NCBI GenBank assembly: GCA_963836015.1
Contig: CAWIIF010000004.1
Span: 806,001 to 870,000, forward strand
Direction: 5' to 3'
Length of the DNA: 64,000 nt
Origin: CAWCDJ01 sp963836015
GTDB taxonomy: Bacteria; Acidobacteriota; Terriglobia; Bryobacterales; Bryobacteraceae
This document shows, piece by piece, positions 1 to 7,668 of this stretch. A program made the position numbers and the translations under genes. The notes beneath the pieces are model-generated. The model did not search any database. It saw nothing but the letters and a program-made list of their open reading frames with translations, and had not been told where the DNA came from. The number at the start of each line of letters is the position of its first letter. The first letter of the stretch is position 1.

Positions 1-198
1 GGTCCCGTGTTGCACGGCTTCTCTTTTGCGTTACTTTGTGGAATTATTGTCGGGACGTACTCTTCGGTGTTCATTGCCAGTCCCATCGTCCTGTTCTGGC
101 ATAATTACACCGATAAACGCCGGCGAACCGCTCCTGCGGTTGCGTCTGCGCCCCGTACCGATGCGGTCCGAAATCGTCCGACGAAGGCGGTTAAGTAG
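1..198 (+). CDS. secF: SecF protein-export membrane protein, C-terminal end (partial)
   Basis: This is the carboxy end of SecF (or of a SecDF fusion), the inner-membrane partner of the Sec translocon that uses the proton gradient to drive protein export. The frame is already open at base 1, so the start lies outside the window. The roughly 65 visible residues contain the last membrane segment with the family's GTYSS motif followed by FIASPIVLFW, then a basic Ala/Arg-rich cytosolic tail. The GTG at base 7 is an internal valine codon, not a start. The TonB gene follows 57 bases downstream on the same strand and could be co-transcribed. Confidence 0.85.
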   Translation, partial: GPVLHGFSFALLCGIIVGTYSSVFIASPIVLFWHNYTDKRRRTAPAVASAPRTDAVRNRPTKAVK

Positions 199-255
199 AA
201 CGGCCCGCGGCGCTGCCCTGAGGGCGTCGCGGTTGACAAGGAAAGGAAGCTTCTT

Positions 256-1017
256 ATGTTTGAGCAGACATTCGTAGGCGGCGGCAAGACCAAGAAGACC
301 TGGACGGTTCTGGTAGCCTTCCTCGGCCAGATCGTGCTGATCGTGGTCGCGATCATCATCCCGATGATCTACTTCGACGTGCTTCCCACCGCGCAGTTGA
401 CCAGTTTTCTCGTGGCTCCGCCGCCTCCCCCTCCTCCGCCTCCCCCGCCCGCGGCTGCTCCGCCTGTCAAGGTCGTGAAAGTCATTCCGCGGCAGTTCGA
501 CGCCGGCAAACTGATGGCGCCGAAGGTGGTCCCGAAAGAAGTGGCGGTGATTAAGGAAGAAGAGCTTCCGCCTCCGACTTCCGGCGTAGGTGGTGTCGTC
601 GGCGGCGTGCCCGGCGGCGTGGCCGGCGGTGCGGCCGGCGGCGTGCTCGGCGGTATTATCGGTGCGGTGCCCTCGGCGGCGCCCCCGCCTCCGCCTCCGC
701 CCGAAAAGAAGGCGCCCCCACCGCCGCAGCGCATCCGCGTCGGCGGCAACGTCCAGCAGGCTAAACTGGTCCGGCAGCCGCGCCCGGTTTATCCTCCGCT
801 CGCCAAGCAGGCGCGCATCTCGGGCGTCGTGAAGCTCAGCGCCGTGATTTCCAAGAATGGCACCATTCAACAGCTCGAAGTGATCAGCGGCCATCCGCTG
901 CTGGTCCCGGCCGCTCTCGAAGCGGTGAAACAGTGGGTCTACCAGCCGACCCTGCTCAACGGTGAGCCGGTCGAGGTGGTCACTCAAATCGACGTGAACT
1001 TCACGTTGAGCCAGTAA
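256..1017 (+). CDS. tonB: TonB-family energy transducer
   Basis: The protein has 253 residues and carries proton-motive energy from an ExbB/ExbD motor to outer-membrane TonB-dependent receptors. A short cytosolic N-terminus is followed by one membrane helix at about residues 16-40. A long periplasmic linker with proline runs (about 56-70 and again near 145-160) and glycine-valine repeats (about 113-143) leads to a TonB C-terminal domain from about residue 168. That domain contains the typical YPPLAKQARISG and VKQWVYQPTLLNG segments. A GGAAAGGAAG ribosome-binding site precedes the ATG. It is the first gene of a cluster with exbB, two exbD genes and a TPR lipoprotein. The low-complexity linker explains the long spurious antisense frames here. 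Confidence 0.9.
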   Translation: MFEQTFVGGGKTKKTWTVLVAFLGQIVLIVVAIIIPMIYFDVLPTAQLTSFLVAPPPPPPPPPPPAAAPPVKVVKVIPRQFDAGKLMAPKVVPKEVAVIKEEELPPPTSGVGGVVGGVPGGVAGGAAGGVLGGIIGAVPSAAPPPPPPPEKKAPPPPQRIRVGGNVQQAKLVRQPRPVYPPLAKQARISGVVKLSAVISKNGTIQQLEVISGHPLLVPAALEAVKQWVYQPTLLNGEPVEVVTQIDVNFTLSQ

Positions 1018-1085
1018 CCGAAAGGTCCTTGGGTACGTTGGAAGTACAGCAGTAACAAATCAACTCGCAGGAGAGAGAAACGAAA

Positions 1086-1823
1086 ATGCTTTTGCAATTG
1101 CACGTATGGTCCCTTTATCTGCTCCAGGAGAGCGGCGTCAGTTGGGACCCCATTCACCTCTGGACCCAGATGGGTCTACTCGCAAAGATGGTCGTGGTGC
1201 TTCTGTTCATCATGTCGGCCTATTCCATCGGCGTCATGATCGACAGAGTCATGGCCTACAACGCCGCCCGCAAGCAGTCGCGTGCGTTCGCACCGGCGGT
1301 TGCCGGCGCGCTGCGCGAAGGCAAGCTCGATGAAGCTGTCAAGATCGCCGACCGCTACAAGAAGAGCCATCTGGCCAAGGTTGTCGTGGCCGGCCTGCAG
1401 GAATTTCAGGCGCATCAGATCAGCTCCGAGATTCCGGGTGAAGAGATCGACGCCTCCAAGCGCGCTCTCGAGCGCGCCGAAGCTATCGTGCACGCCGAGT
1501 TGAAGCGCGGCGTCAGCGGTCTCGCCACCATCGGCTCCACGGCTCCGTTCGTCGGTCTGTTCGGAACCGTCGTCGGTATCATCAACGCGTTCAAGGGCAT
1601 TTCGACCGAGAAATCCACCGGTCTCGGCGCGGTTGCCGGCGGTATTTCCGAAGCCCTCGTGACCACCGCTGTCGGTCTGTTCGTGGCCATCCCCGCGGTC
1701 TGGATGTTCAACTACTTCACCAACAAGATCGAAGCCTTCGACGTGGAAATGGGCAACTCCAGCTCCGAGCTGATCGACTACTTCCTGAAGCGGTCCCAGC
1801 GCGGCGCCGGCGCCCGCAAGTAG
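1086..1823 (+). CDS. exbB: ExbB/TolQ/MotA-family proton channel subunit
   Basis: The protein has 245 residues and is the pore-forming partner of ExbD in a TonB- or Tol-type motor of the inner membrane. The first membrane helix lies near residues 32-52. A large cytosolic loop follows, then two helices that include the family signature STAPFVGLFGTVVGI and the final helix around TTAVGLFVAIPAVW. The ATG has a good GGAGAGAG ribosome-binding site. It sits 68 bases after tonB and ahead of two exbD genes, which supports a dedicated TonB motor rather than a flagellar MotA. Confidence 0.93.
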   Translation: MLLQLHVWSLYLLQESGVSWDPIHLWTQMGLLAKMVVVLLFIMSAYSIGVMIDRVMAYNAARKQSRAFAPAVAGALREGKLDEAVKIADRYKKSHLAKVVVAGLQEFQAHQISSEIPGEEIDASKRALERAEAIVHAELKRGVSGLATIGSTAPFVGLFGTVVGIINAFKGISTEKSTGLGAVAGGISEALVTTAVGLFVAIPAVWMFNYFTNKIEAFDVEMGNSSSELIDYFLKRSQRGAGARK

Positions 1824-1938
1824 TGTAGTATTGCTGAGCCGCGGCCCGAACGGCGCGGCAGATTAGGAACCGGCGAGTTGAAAAATGGGGAGTCCCGCGA
1901 GGGGCTCCCCGCTCCTCCCGAGTTCCATGGAGAACACG

Positions 1939-2421
1939 ATGGCGAAGAAGAAGGAAGATCTCGGGAAGAAGAAAGCTCCGCCGCCCGTCGCCGACATCAA
2001 CGTCACCCCCATGGTGGACGTGATGCTCGTGCTGCTCATCATTTTCATGGTCATCACGCCCATGTTGTCGAAGGGCGTGAGCGTCGACCTGGCGAAGACC
2101 AGGAACCCCATCCCCATGCAGGCGGCCGATAAGAGCGATGCGATCGTATGTGCGATCACGCGAGATGGAAAGACCTACCTCAATACCACGCAACTGGCTC
2201 CGGAAGATCTCCCCAACAAGGTTAAGGACCTTCTGAGCAACCGCGTCGATAAAGAGGTGTTTGTGAAAGCCGACTCCCGCGCCCGCTATGAAAAGGTCGT
2301 GGATGTCGTCGACAATCTGCGCGCTGCGGGAGTGGACAACCTCGGCCTCCTCACCGATCAGATTCAGGACAAGAACAGGCCTGCAGGTGAAGCGGCTCCG
2401 CCCGCCCCAGCCGGCCAATAG
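1939..2421 (+). CDS. exbD: ExbD/TolR-family biopolymer transport protein (first copy)
   Basis: The protein has 160 residues and is a single-pass motor subunit that pairs with ExbB. It starts with a lysine-rich cytosolic segment, then DINVTPMVDVMLVLL with the essential proton-carrying aspartate at about position 27, one membrane helix, and a periplasmic domain with a proline- and alanine-rich end. I chose the ATG at 1939 because a GGAG motif lies 7 bases upstream; an upstream in-frame ATG at 1927 and a longer frame from 1885 have no comparable signal. Two different exbD genes in tandem behind one exbB is a recurrent arrangement in Gram-negative bacteria that lack a classical Tol system. Confidence 0.92.
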   Translation: MAKKKEDLGKKKAPPPVADINVTPMVDVMLVLLIIFMVITPMLSKGVSVDLAKTRNPIPMQAADKSDAIVCAITRDGKTYLNTTQLAPEDLPNKVKDLLSNRVDKEVFVKADSRARYEKVVDVVDNLRAAGVDNLGLLTDQIQDKNRPAGEAAPPAPAGQ

Positions 2422-2442
2422 GTTTTATAAAGGAGCAATTCT

Positions 2443-2871
2443 ATGGGAATGGCAGTCGGCGGACCCGGTGGCGGTCCGAAAGCTGATATCAACATGACGC
2501 CGATGATCGACGTCCTGCTGGTGCTGATCATTATCTTCATGGTGATTACGCCCTTGACGCCGAAAGGGCTCGAGGCCCTCGTACCGCAGCCTCCTCCGCC
2601 TAATCAGCCGCCGAACCAGTCGGACCAGCGCACCGTCGTGATCGTCATCGACAAAGACCACAAGTACTCGATCAACAGCGACCCTGTCGGCGAGGATGCG
2701 CTGGGAAGCCGCCTCGAGCAGATCTTCAAAACCCGCGCGGAACGCGTGGTGTTCGTGAAGGGCGATCCCTCCATCGAGTTTCAGTGGGTGGCGAAGGCTA
2801 TCGACATCGCGCACGGTGCGGGCATAGACAAGGTCGGGCTGATGACCGCCAAAGTGGAGGCCGGACAATAG
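2443..2871 (+). CDS. exbD: ExbD/TolR-family biopolymer transport protein (second copy)
   Basis: The protein has 142 residues and is a paralogue of the preceding gene. A glycine-rich N-terminus is followed by DINMTPMIDVLLVLIIIF, with the proton-pathway aspartate at position 23, then a membrane helix and a periplasmic domain. The end of the domain contains a GIDKVGLMTAK-like strand that matches the corresponding region of the first copy. The gene starts 21 bases after the first exbD with a plausible AAGGAGC ribosome-binding site. The two copies differ mainly in the linker after the helix (proline/asparagine-rich here), so they may form a heterodimer. Confidence 0.92.
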   Translation: MGMAVGGPGGGPKADINMTPMIDVLLVLIIIFMVITPLTPKGLEALVPQPPPPNQPPNQSDQRTVVIVIDKDHKYSINSDPVGEDALGSRLEQIFKTRAERVVFVKGDPSIEFQWVAKAIDIAHGAGIDKVGLMTAKVEAGQ

Positions 2872-2873
2872 CT

Positions 2874-3686
2874 ATGCGCAAATCGATTCTCATCCTCTCC
2901 GTGGCCGGAGCGGCGCTCCTGGCGGCGGGTTGCACGCAGCTCAAGGCGCGCAATGAGCTGAACAAAGGCGTGCAGGCGTTCAAATCGGCGCAGTATCCGG
3001 ATGCGGTCGAGAGCTTCAAAAAGGCCGTGGAGTACGATCCGAACTTCCCGACCGCACGTCTCTACCTGGCCACTGCGTACATGCAGCAGTACATTCCCGG
3101 CGCGGTTTCGCCGGAGAACGACCAGATGGCGCAGGCCGCTCACGACCAGTTCATGAAGGTTCTCGAGCAGAACCCGAATGACAAGGTCGCAATTGCTTCC
3201 ATTGCTTCCCTCTACCTCAACCAGAAGAAGTGGGACGATTCCCAGAAGTGGTACGAGAAGCTGACCGTCATCGATCCCAGCAACAAGGACGCCTTCTACA
3301 GTCTCGGCTTCATCGCCTGGTCCAAGTGGTACCCCGCCTACGGGACTGCGCGGGCCAACCTCGGGATGAAGCAGGAAGATCCCGGCCCGATCAAGGATAA
3401 GAAGGTGAAGGACGAATTGAAGGCCAAATTCGGCCCGGTCATCGATTACGGCCTGCAGTCGCTCGACAAGTGCCTGCAGATCGATCCCGAGTACGACGAC
3501 GCCATGGCGTATGAGAACCTCCTCATCCGCGAGCGCGCCGACCTGATGGATTCCAAGCAGGAATACGATCAACAGGTGAAGATCGCCGACGACTGGGTGC
3601 AGAAAGCCCTGGCTACCAAGAAGGCCAAGGCTGAGAAGAAAGCTTCCCAGGGCGCCGGCGGCATCGTCGCAGACACCCCGAAATGA
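2874..3686 (+). CDS. TPR-repeat lipoprotein of the TonB cluster
   Basis: The predicted protein has 270 residues. A lipoprotein signal with lipobox LAAGC places the acylated cysteine at residue 20. Several tetratricopeptide-like helix pairs follow (for example around AQYPDAVESFKKAVEYDPN and QKKWDDSQKWYEKLTVIDPS), and the tail is lysine/alanine-rich. A longer frame from 2784 only overlaps exbD; the ATG at 2874 begins 2 bases after the exbD stop and gives a proper signal peptide. Position at the end of the ton cluster suggests a periplasmic or outer-membrane scaffold for the motor, but its partner cannot be read from sequence. Confidence 0.85.
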   Translation: MRKSILILSVAGAALLAAGCTQLKARNELNKGVQAFKSAQYPDAVESFKKAVEYDPNFPTARLYLATAYMQQYIPGAVSPENDQMAQAAHDQFMKVLEQNPNDKVAIASIASLYLNQKKWDDSQKWYEKLTVIDPSNKDAFYSLGFIAWSKWYPAYGTARANLGMKQEDPGPIKDKKVKDELKAKFGPVIDYGLQSLDKCLQIDPEYDDAMAYENLLIRERADLMDSKQEYDQQVKIADDWVQKALATKKAKAEKKASQGAGGIVADTPK

Positions 3687-3694
3687 TTCCCATA

Positions 3695-3724
3695 GGGCAG
3701 GCCATGATTGTTTGTGGCCTGCCC
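3695..3724 (+). terminator. Hairpin after the ton cluster
   Basis: A perfect 10-base inverted repeat (GGGCAGGCCA / TGGCCTGCCC) encloses a 10-base loop just after the TPR lipoprotein stop codon. There is no U-tract behind it, so it is a weak intrinsic terminator or an mRNA-end-stabilising hairpin. Its core recurs at 29593 and 34952, which suggests a repeat family rather than a purpose-built terminator. Confidence 0.5.
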
Positions 3725-3737
3725 GCTCCTTACCCCC

Positions 3738-3755
3738 TGCTACAATCGAATTAGC
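3738..3755 (+). promoter_or_regulatory. Extended -10 promoter directly before rel
   Basis: TGC followed by TACAAT (3741-3746) is an extended -10 element. Only 9 bases separate it from the GTG start at 3756, so transcription would begin at or within a few bases of the start codon. No ribosome-binding site is present. Confidence 0.55.
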
Positions 3756-5984
3756 GTGGCATCCGAGTCCCCCAGCGTTTCCGAGCCTGTACCCCCAGAA
3801 CATCTGTCTGACCCGGCGGAGCAGTTATACCGCGAGCTCGAGACCAAGATTCGCGAGTACCGCCCGAAAGACGACCTCACTCAGCTCCAGAAGGCATTTC
3901 ATTTCGCCAGCCAGTGCCACGAAGGACAGACGCGCGATTCCGGCGAGCCTTACATGGTGCACCCCGTCATGGTCGCCCACATCCTGGCCGACATGCGGAT
4001 GGACACCGTCTCCATGGTCACCGGTCTGCTCCACGACGTCGTCGAGGATACCAGCGTCACCGTCGAGCAGGTCCGCAAGGAGTTCGGCGAGGAAGTGGCC
4101 CGCTGCGTGGACGGCCTCACTAAGCTGAGCAAGCTGGATGTCTTCTCCGCCGAAGACCGCCAGGCCGAGAGCTTCCGCAAGATGCTGCTCGCCATGGTCG
4201 AAGACATCCGCGTCATCATGGTGAAGCTCGCCGACCGCATGCACAACATGCGGACCCTCGGGTACCTCGACGGAGACCGCCGCGAGCGCATCGCGCGCGA
4301 GACCATCGAAATCTACGCGCCCATCGCCCACCGCCTGGGAATGGGCAAGGTCCGCGGCGAGCTGGAAGACCTCGCGTTCCAGCACCTCGAGCCGGAAGCG
4401 TACGAAGAGATTCTTCGCGCCATCGAGTCCCGCCGTCATTCGAACGAGGAGTTCCTCAACGAGATCCGCCAGGCCGTCGAGTCCGAGCTCCGGCGCGAGG
4501 GCATCCCCGCGCGCATCGATGGCCGGGTGAAGCGCCCCTACTCCGTTTTCCAGAAGCTGCGCCGGCAGAAGATCACGGTCGACCAGGTCTACGACCTGAT
4601 GGCGCTGCGCATCATCACCGACTCGGTCAAGAACTGCTATGCCGCCCTCGGCGTCATCCACAACAGTTGGCGCCCCATCCCCGGACGCATCAAGGATTTC
4701 ATCGCGATCCCCAGGCCCAACCTCTACCAGTCGCTTCACACCTCGGTAGTGGGCCCGCACGGCCAGACGTTCGAGGTCCAGATCCGCACCGAGGAGATGC
4801 ACCGCATCGCCGAGGAAGGCATCGCCGCCCACTGGAAATATAAAGAGGGGCGCAAGGGTCCGGCCGCCGACGACCAGCGCATCGCCTGGCTGCGCCACCT
4901 CGTCGAATGGCAGCGCGACGTGCAGGATCCCACCGAGTTCATGTCCACCCTCAAGGTGGACCTGTACCCCGAAGAGGTCTACACCTTCACGCCGCGCGGC
5001 AAGGTCATCGTGCTGCCGCGCGACGCCACCCCCATCGATTTCGCTTACGCCATCCACTCGGATGTCGGCCACACCTGCGTCGGCGCCAAGGTCAACGGCC
5101 GCATCGTGCCGCTGCGCTCTTCGCTGCGCAACGGCGACATCGTCGAGATCATGACGCAGCCCGGCCACGAGCCGAGCAAGGACTGGCTGGCCTTCGTCAA
5201 AACCTCGCGCGCCCGCAACAAGATCAAGCACGTCATCAACACCAGCGAGCGCACCAAGGCCATCGAAATCGGACAGAAGTATCTGGAGAAAGAAGCGCGG
5301 CGCCTGGGCGTTCAGCTCGGGAAGGTGAGCAAGGCGGATCTCGAGAGGGTCGCGTCCGAATACGGCTACAGCAAGATGGAGGATCTGTATGCCGCGCTCG
5401 GCTACGGCAAGTTCTCCGCGCGCCAGGTGCTCAGCAAGGTCGCGCCCGGACAGGTGAAGGACGAGGCCGCCGAGACCCGGCAGGCCCCCGAGGCGCTGGC
5501 TCCCTCCACCACCCCCGGCAAGCCGCGCGACGGGGACGCCATTATCAAGGTGCGCGGTGTTGACGACCTGCTGGTCTATCGCGCCAAGTGCTGCAACCCG
5601 ATCCGCGGCGAGTCGATTGTGGGCTACGTCACTCGCGGCAAGGGGGTGGCCGTCCACTCCAGGATGTGCCCCAACGTGCAAAGCCTGATGTACGATGTGG
5701 AGCGCAAGATCGAGGTCGAATGGGCGCGTGCCGTCGAAGACGCTTTCCCTGTCCGTATCGTGATCCACACCGACGACCGTCCCGGCATGCTCAACCAGCT
5801 CACCTCCGTGCTCTCCAGTGAGAATACGAATATTCGCAGCCTCGAGGCCAAGACGGAGCTCGATCACGACGGCGGTGTCGTGGAAATGACCGTGGATGTG
5901 CGCGACAAAAAGCAGCTCGAGAAGCTGGTTTCCGCCATGCGGCGGATCTCGGGTGTCCGCGACGTGGAGCGCCAGTTCAACTGA
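3756..5984 (+). CDS. rel: Bifunctional (p)ppGpp synthetase/hydrolase (Rel/SpoT)
   Basis: The protein has 742 residues and makes and degrades the stringent-response alarmone (p)ppGpp. Domains in order: an HD hydrolase with the intact metal-binding pair HDVVED (H93, D94); a RelA/SpoT synthetase region with KRPYSVFQKLRRQ and YDLMALRI; a TGS domain starting near YTFTPRGKVIVLP; a cysteine-containing CCNPIRGESIVGY region; and a C-terminal ACT domain. Both catalytic halves look intact, so this is a Rel-type dual enzyme. I prefer the GTG at 3756 because a -10 element lies immediately upstream; a TTG at 3708 would put 16 unlikely residues in front. The next gene begins 2 bases after the stop. Confidence 0.95.
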   Translation: MASESPSVSEPVPPEHLSDPAEQLYRELETKIREYRPKDDLTQLQKAFHFASQCHEGQTRDSGEPYMVHPVMVAHILADMRMDTVSMVTGLLHDVVEDTSVTVEQVRKEFGEEVARCVDGLTKLSKLDVFSAEDRQAESFRKMLLAMVEDIRVIMVKLADRMHNMRTLGYLDGDRRERIARETIEIYAPIAHRLGMGKVRGELEDLAFQHLEPEAYEEILRAIESRRHSNEEFLNEIRQAVESELRREGIPARIDGRVKRPYSVFQKLRRQKITVDQVYDLMALRIITDSVKNCYAALGVIHNSWRPIPGRIKDFIAIPRPNLYQSLHTSVVGPHGQTFEVQIRTEEMHRIAEEGIAAHWKYKEGRKGPAADDQRIAWLRHLVEWQRDVQDPTEFMSTLKVDLYPEEVYTFTPRGKVIVLPRDATPIDFAYAIHSDVGHTCVGAKVNGRIVPLRSSLRNGDIVEIMTQPGHEPSKDWLAFVKTSRARNKIKHVINTSERTKAIEIGQKYLEKEARRLGVQLGKVSKADLERVASEYGYSKMEDLYAALGYGKFSARQVLSKVAPGQVKDEAAETRQAPEALAPSTTPGKPRDGDAIIKVRGVDDLLVYRAKCCNPIRGESIVGYVTRGKGVAVHSRMCPNVQSLMYDVERKIEVEWARAVEDAFPVRIVIHTDDRPGMLNQLTSVLSSENTNIRSLEAKTELDHDGGVVEMTVDVRDKKQLEKLVSAMRRISGVRDVERQFN

Positions 5985-5986
5985 AC

Positions 5987-6349
5987 ATGCCTCTTTCGAC
6001 CGATCCGGAACATATTGCCATCTCCAAATCGAAAGGCATCAAGATCGATTGGAAGGATGGACACCACAGCGAATACGGCCTGACCTACCTCCGCGACAAG
6101 TGTCCCTGCGCCACGTGTACCGGTGCGCACGGCACGCCCCCGCGCCAGCCGGAGGCGGAGGCCCCGACCGCGTTTCCGATGTTCAAGCCCGCGCTCAAGA
6201 TGTTGGGAGTGGAGCCGGTGGGCAACTACGCCATCCGCATCAATTGGAGCGATGGCCACAACTCCGGCATCTATTCTTACGAGCACTTCCGCTCGATCTG
6301 CCCCTGCGCCGAGTGCCGCGCCGTGGAGCAGGCCTTCCGGTCACAATAA
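5987..6349 (+). CDS. DUF971 / gamma-butyrobetaine-hydroxylase-like N-terminal domain protein
   Basis: The protein has 120 residues and consists only of the small domain found at the N-terminus of gamma-butyrobetaine hydroxylases and in stand-alone DUF971 proteins linked to iron-sulfur metabolism. Two similar half-repeats are visible: IDWKDGHHSEY followed by LRDKCPCATC, and INWSDGHNSGIYSYEHF followed by CPCAEC. Each half ends in a CPCxxC cysteine cluster suitable for metal binding. The gene is separated from rel by 2 bases, so the two are almost certainly co-transcribed, and a terminator follows directly. Confidence 0.8.
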   Translation: MPLSTDPEHIAISKSKGIKIDWKDGHHSEYGLTYLRDKCPCATCTGAHGTPPRQPEAEAPTAFPMFKPALKMLGVEPVGNYAIRINWSDGHNSGIYSYEHFRSICPCAECRAVEQAFRSQ

Positions 6350-6382
6350 AAAGGGCGGCCTCGGAAAGAGGCCGCCCTTTTT
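6348..6382. terminator. Strong bidirectional intrinsic terminator
   Basis: A perfect 15-base stem (GGGCGGCCTC core flanked by five A/T pairs on each side) encloses a 5-base loop. It lies exactly between two converging genes (stop codons at 6349 and 6402). A-tract and U-tract occur on both sides, so it works in both directions. Confidence 0.9.
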
Positions 6383-6401
6383 GCAGATACTCGTTTCGCT
6401 T

Positions 6402-7397
6402 CTACAACAGCCGGAAATTCACTTCGATCGTCGCCGCTACCGTAACCGGCTTGCCGTCTTTATAGCCCGGTTTGAATTTCCACTTCCTCACGGCTTCGAT
6501 CGCCTTCTCGTCCAGACCCAGGCCCAGGCTGCGAGCTACCCGGATGTTGGTGGCATGTCCGCTGGGATCCACTTCGATGTACAGCAGCACGGTTCCCTGG
6601 TACTTCGCCTTGCGGGCTTCCTCGGAGTATTCGGGCTCTACCTTGTAGAGCAGGGCCGGGGCCGTGACGCCTCCGCCCACGCGGAAAACGCCGCCGCCGG
6701 CGCCGCCGCCCTCACCGGGGCCGAAACCGCCGCCCTTGCCGGATCCTACGCCGCCGCCCGAACCGGACCCGATACCGCCGCCCGATCCAGGTCCGTTCGA
6801 TGGAGGACCGATCTTCGCCAGCGGGTCACCATACTGCGCCATGTTCACCTGGGGCAGGTTGATATCGGGAGGAGCAATGATGCTCGGCTCCATGGTGAGC
6901 TTGGGATTGGGGTTGTTTACCACCGCCATCGGAGGCGTGAACTGTCGCAGCGAGACTTTCGGCAGCCGCCCTTTGCTGGCCGGCAATGGGGAACGATCTC
7001 CACCGCCGCCGCCGCCGCCCATGGTCTGCTTCTTCGGCGCCATCTTCGGTATGAAGGGATCCACGTCCACCGGCATGATGAGCGTGGTCATCTGCTTCAC
7101 TTGTTGCTGCACTGCCCTGCTGGAGAAGACAGTGAAGAGCAGAACTACCACCCCGGCCTGAAAGCCGGTCGACATCATGAAGGACTTCTTCTGGCGCCCG
7201 TAAAGGCCCCAAATGTCCTTCACCGCCACGGGCTTGGACGTCAGTTCCAGCGGCGGTAGCTTGGGTGGGTTGAAGGTTTCCTTGATGTTGCGGATGAAGG
7301 AGCGGTACCAGGGCGCTTCTACTTCCGCCACCAGGAGACGCGACAGATGATCGTCGGCGTTAAAATACGGATTGTTGGGTTGCGACAGGTCAGCCAT
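6402..7397 (-). CDS. TonB-like energy transducer with cytosolic N-terminal extension
   Basis: The protein has 331 residues. Unlike the tonB at 256, it has about 70 residues before the single membrane helix (about 73-92). The N-terminus resembles acidobacterial TonB-like proteins that begin with a short conserved LLVAEVEAPWYRS-type segment. The periplasmic linker is glycine-rich (a run near 120 and Gly-Ser repeats near 200-245) rather than proline-rich. The C-terminal TonB domain (about 246-331) ends AIEAVRKWKFKPGYKDGKP plus a final beta strand. No exbBD lies nearby, so it probably shares a motor encoded elsewhere, perhaps that at 1086-2871. The N-terminal part could receive a cytosolic signal; this is inference. 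Confidence 0.82.
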   Translation of the reverse strand: MADLSQPNNPYFNADDHLSRLLVAEVEAPWYRSFIRNIKETFNPPKLPPLELTSKPVAVKDIWGLYGRQKKSFMMSTGFQAGVVVLLFTVFSSRAVQQQVKQMTTLIMPVDVDPFIPKMAPKKQTMGGGGGGGDRSPLPASKGRLPKVSLRQFTPPMAVVNNPNPKLTMEPSIIAPPDINLPQVNMAQYGDPLAKIGPPSNGPGSGGGIGSGSGGGVGSGKGGGFGPGEGGGAGGGVFRVGGGVTAPALLYKVEPEYSEEARKAKYQGTVLLYIEVDPSGHATNIRVARSLGLGLDEKAIEAVRKWKFKPGYKDGKPVTVAATIEVNFRLL

Positions 7398-7632
7398 TTT
7401 GATCCACCAGCTCTCCAGGGAGAACCGCTGTCTACAGCCTATTGGACGCTCTCGGCACTCACACCGTTACAGGTTTTGGAAAATCTGTACCCAGGGGTCT
7501 CAAGCTGCAGTGTAGCATATTCTCTGTACAAGGCGCTTGTAAAAACAATGACATAGGACTCCTGGGCCGATGGTGCCACAGTGTGCGCAGAATATTCCAA
7601 AAATGGAATCTGGCTGCCCTTGCCATTTTGGA

Positions 7633-7661
7633 TTGCAGCACCGTGAACACTCCGTCAAAAT
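7633..7661 (+). promoter_or_regulatory. Promoter directly before pepA
   Basis: TTGCAG (7633-7638) and CAAAAT (7656-7661) are separated by 17 bases. The -10 ends 7 bases before the ATG at 7669, which implies a leaderless or nearly leaderless transcript. No ribosome-binding site is seen. Confidence 0.55.
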
Positions 7662-7668
7662 CGGATTG

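Noticed and set aside
233..238. A perfect TTGACA in front of tonB.
   Set aside because: The only -10 at proper distance would overlap the tonB start codon, so the transcript would begin inside the gene; a GGAAAGGAAG ribosome-binding site there suggests co-transcription from upstream.
595..660. Tandem GGCGGCGTG-type units, possibly a repeat array.
   Set aside because: They encode the Gly/Val linker of TonB and show ordinary codon variation; low-complexity coding sequence, not a CRISPR or satellite.
3825..5867. A 680-residue open frame antisense to rel.
   Set aside because: It mirrors the third-codon GC bias of rel, shows no domain, and rel itself is unmistakable. Similar antisense frames over acnA, the adaptor at 17235, the S9 peptidase and the M28 peptidase are rejected for the same reason.
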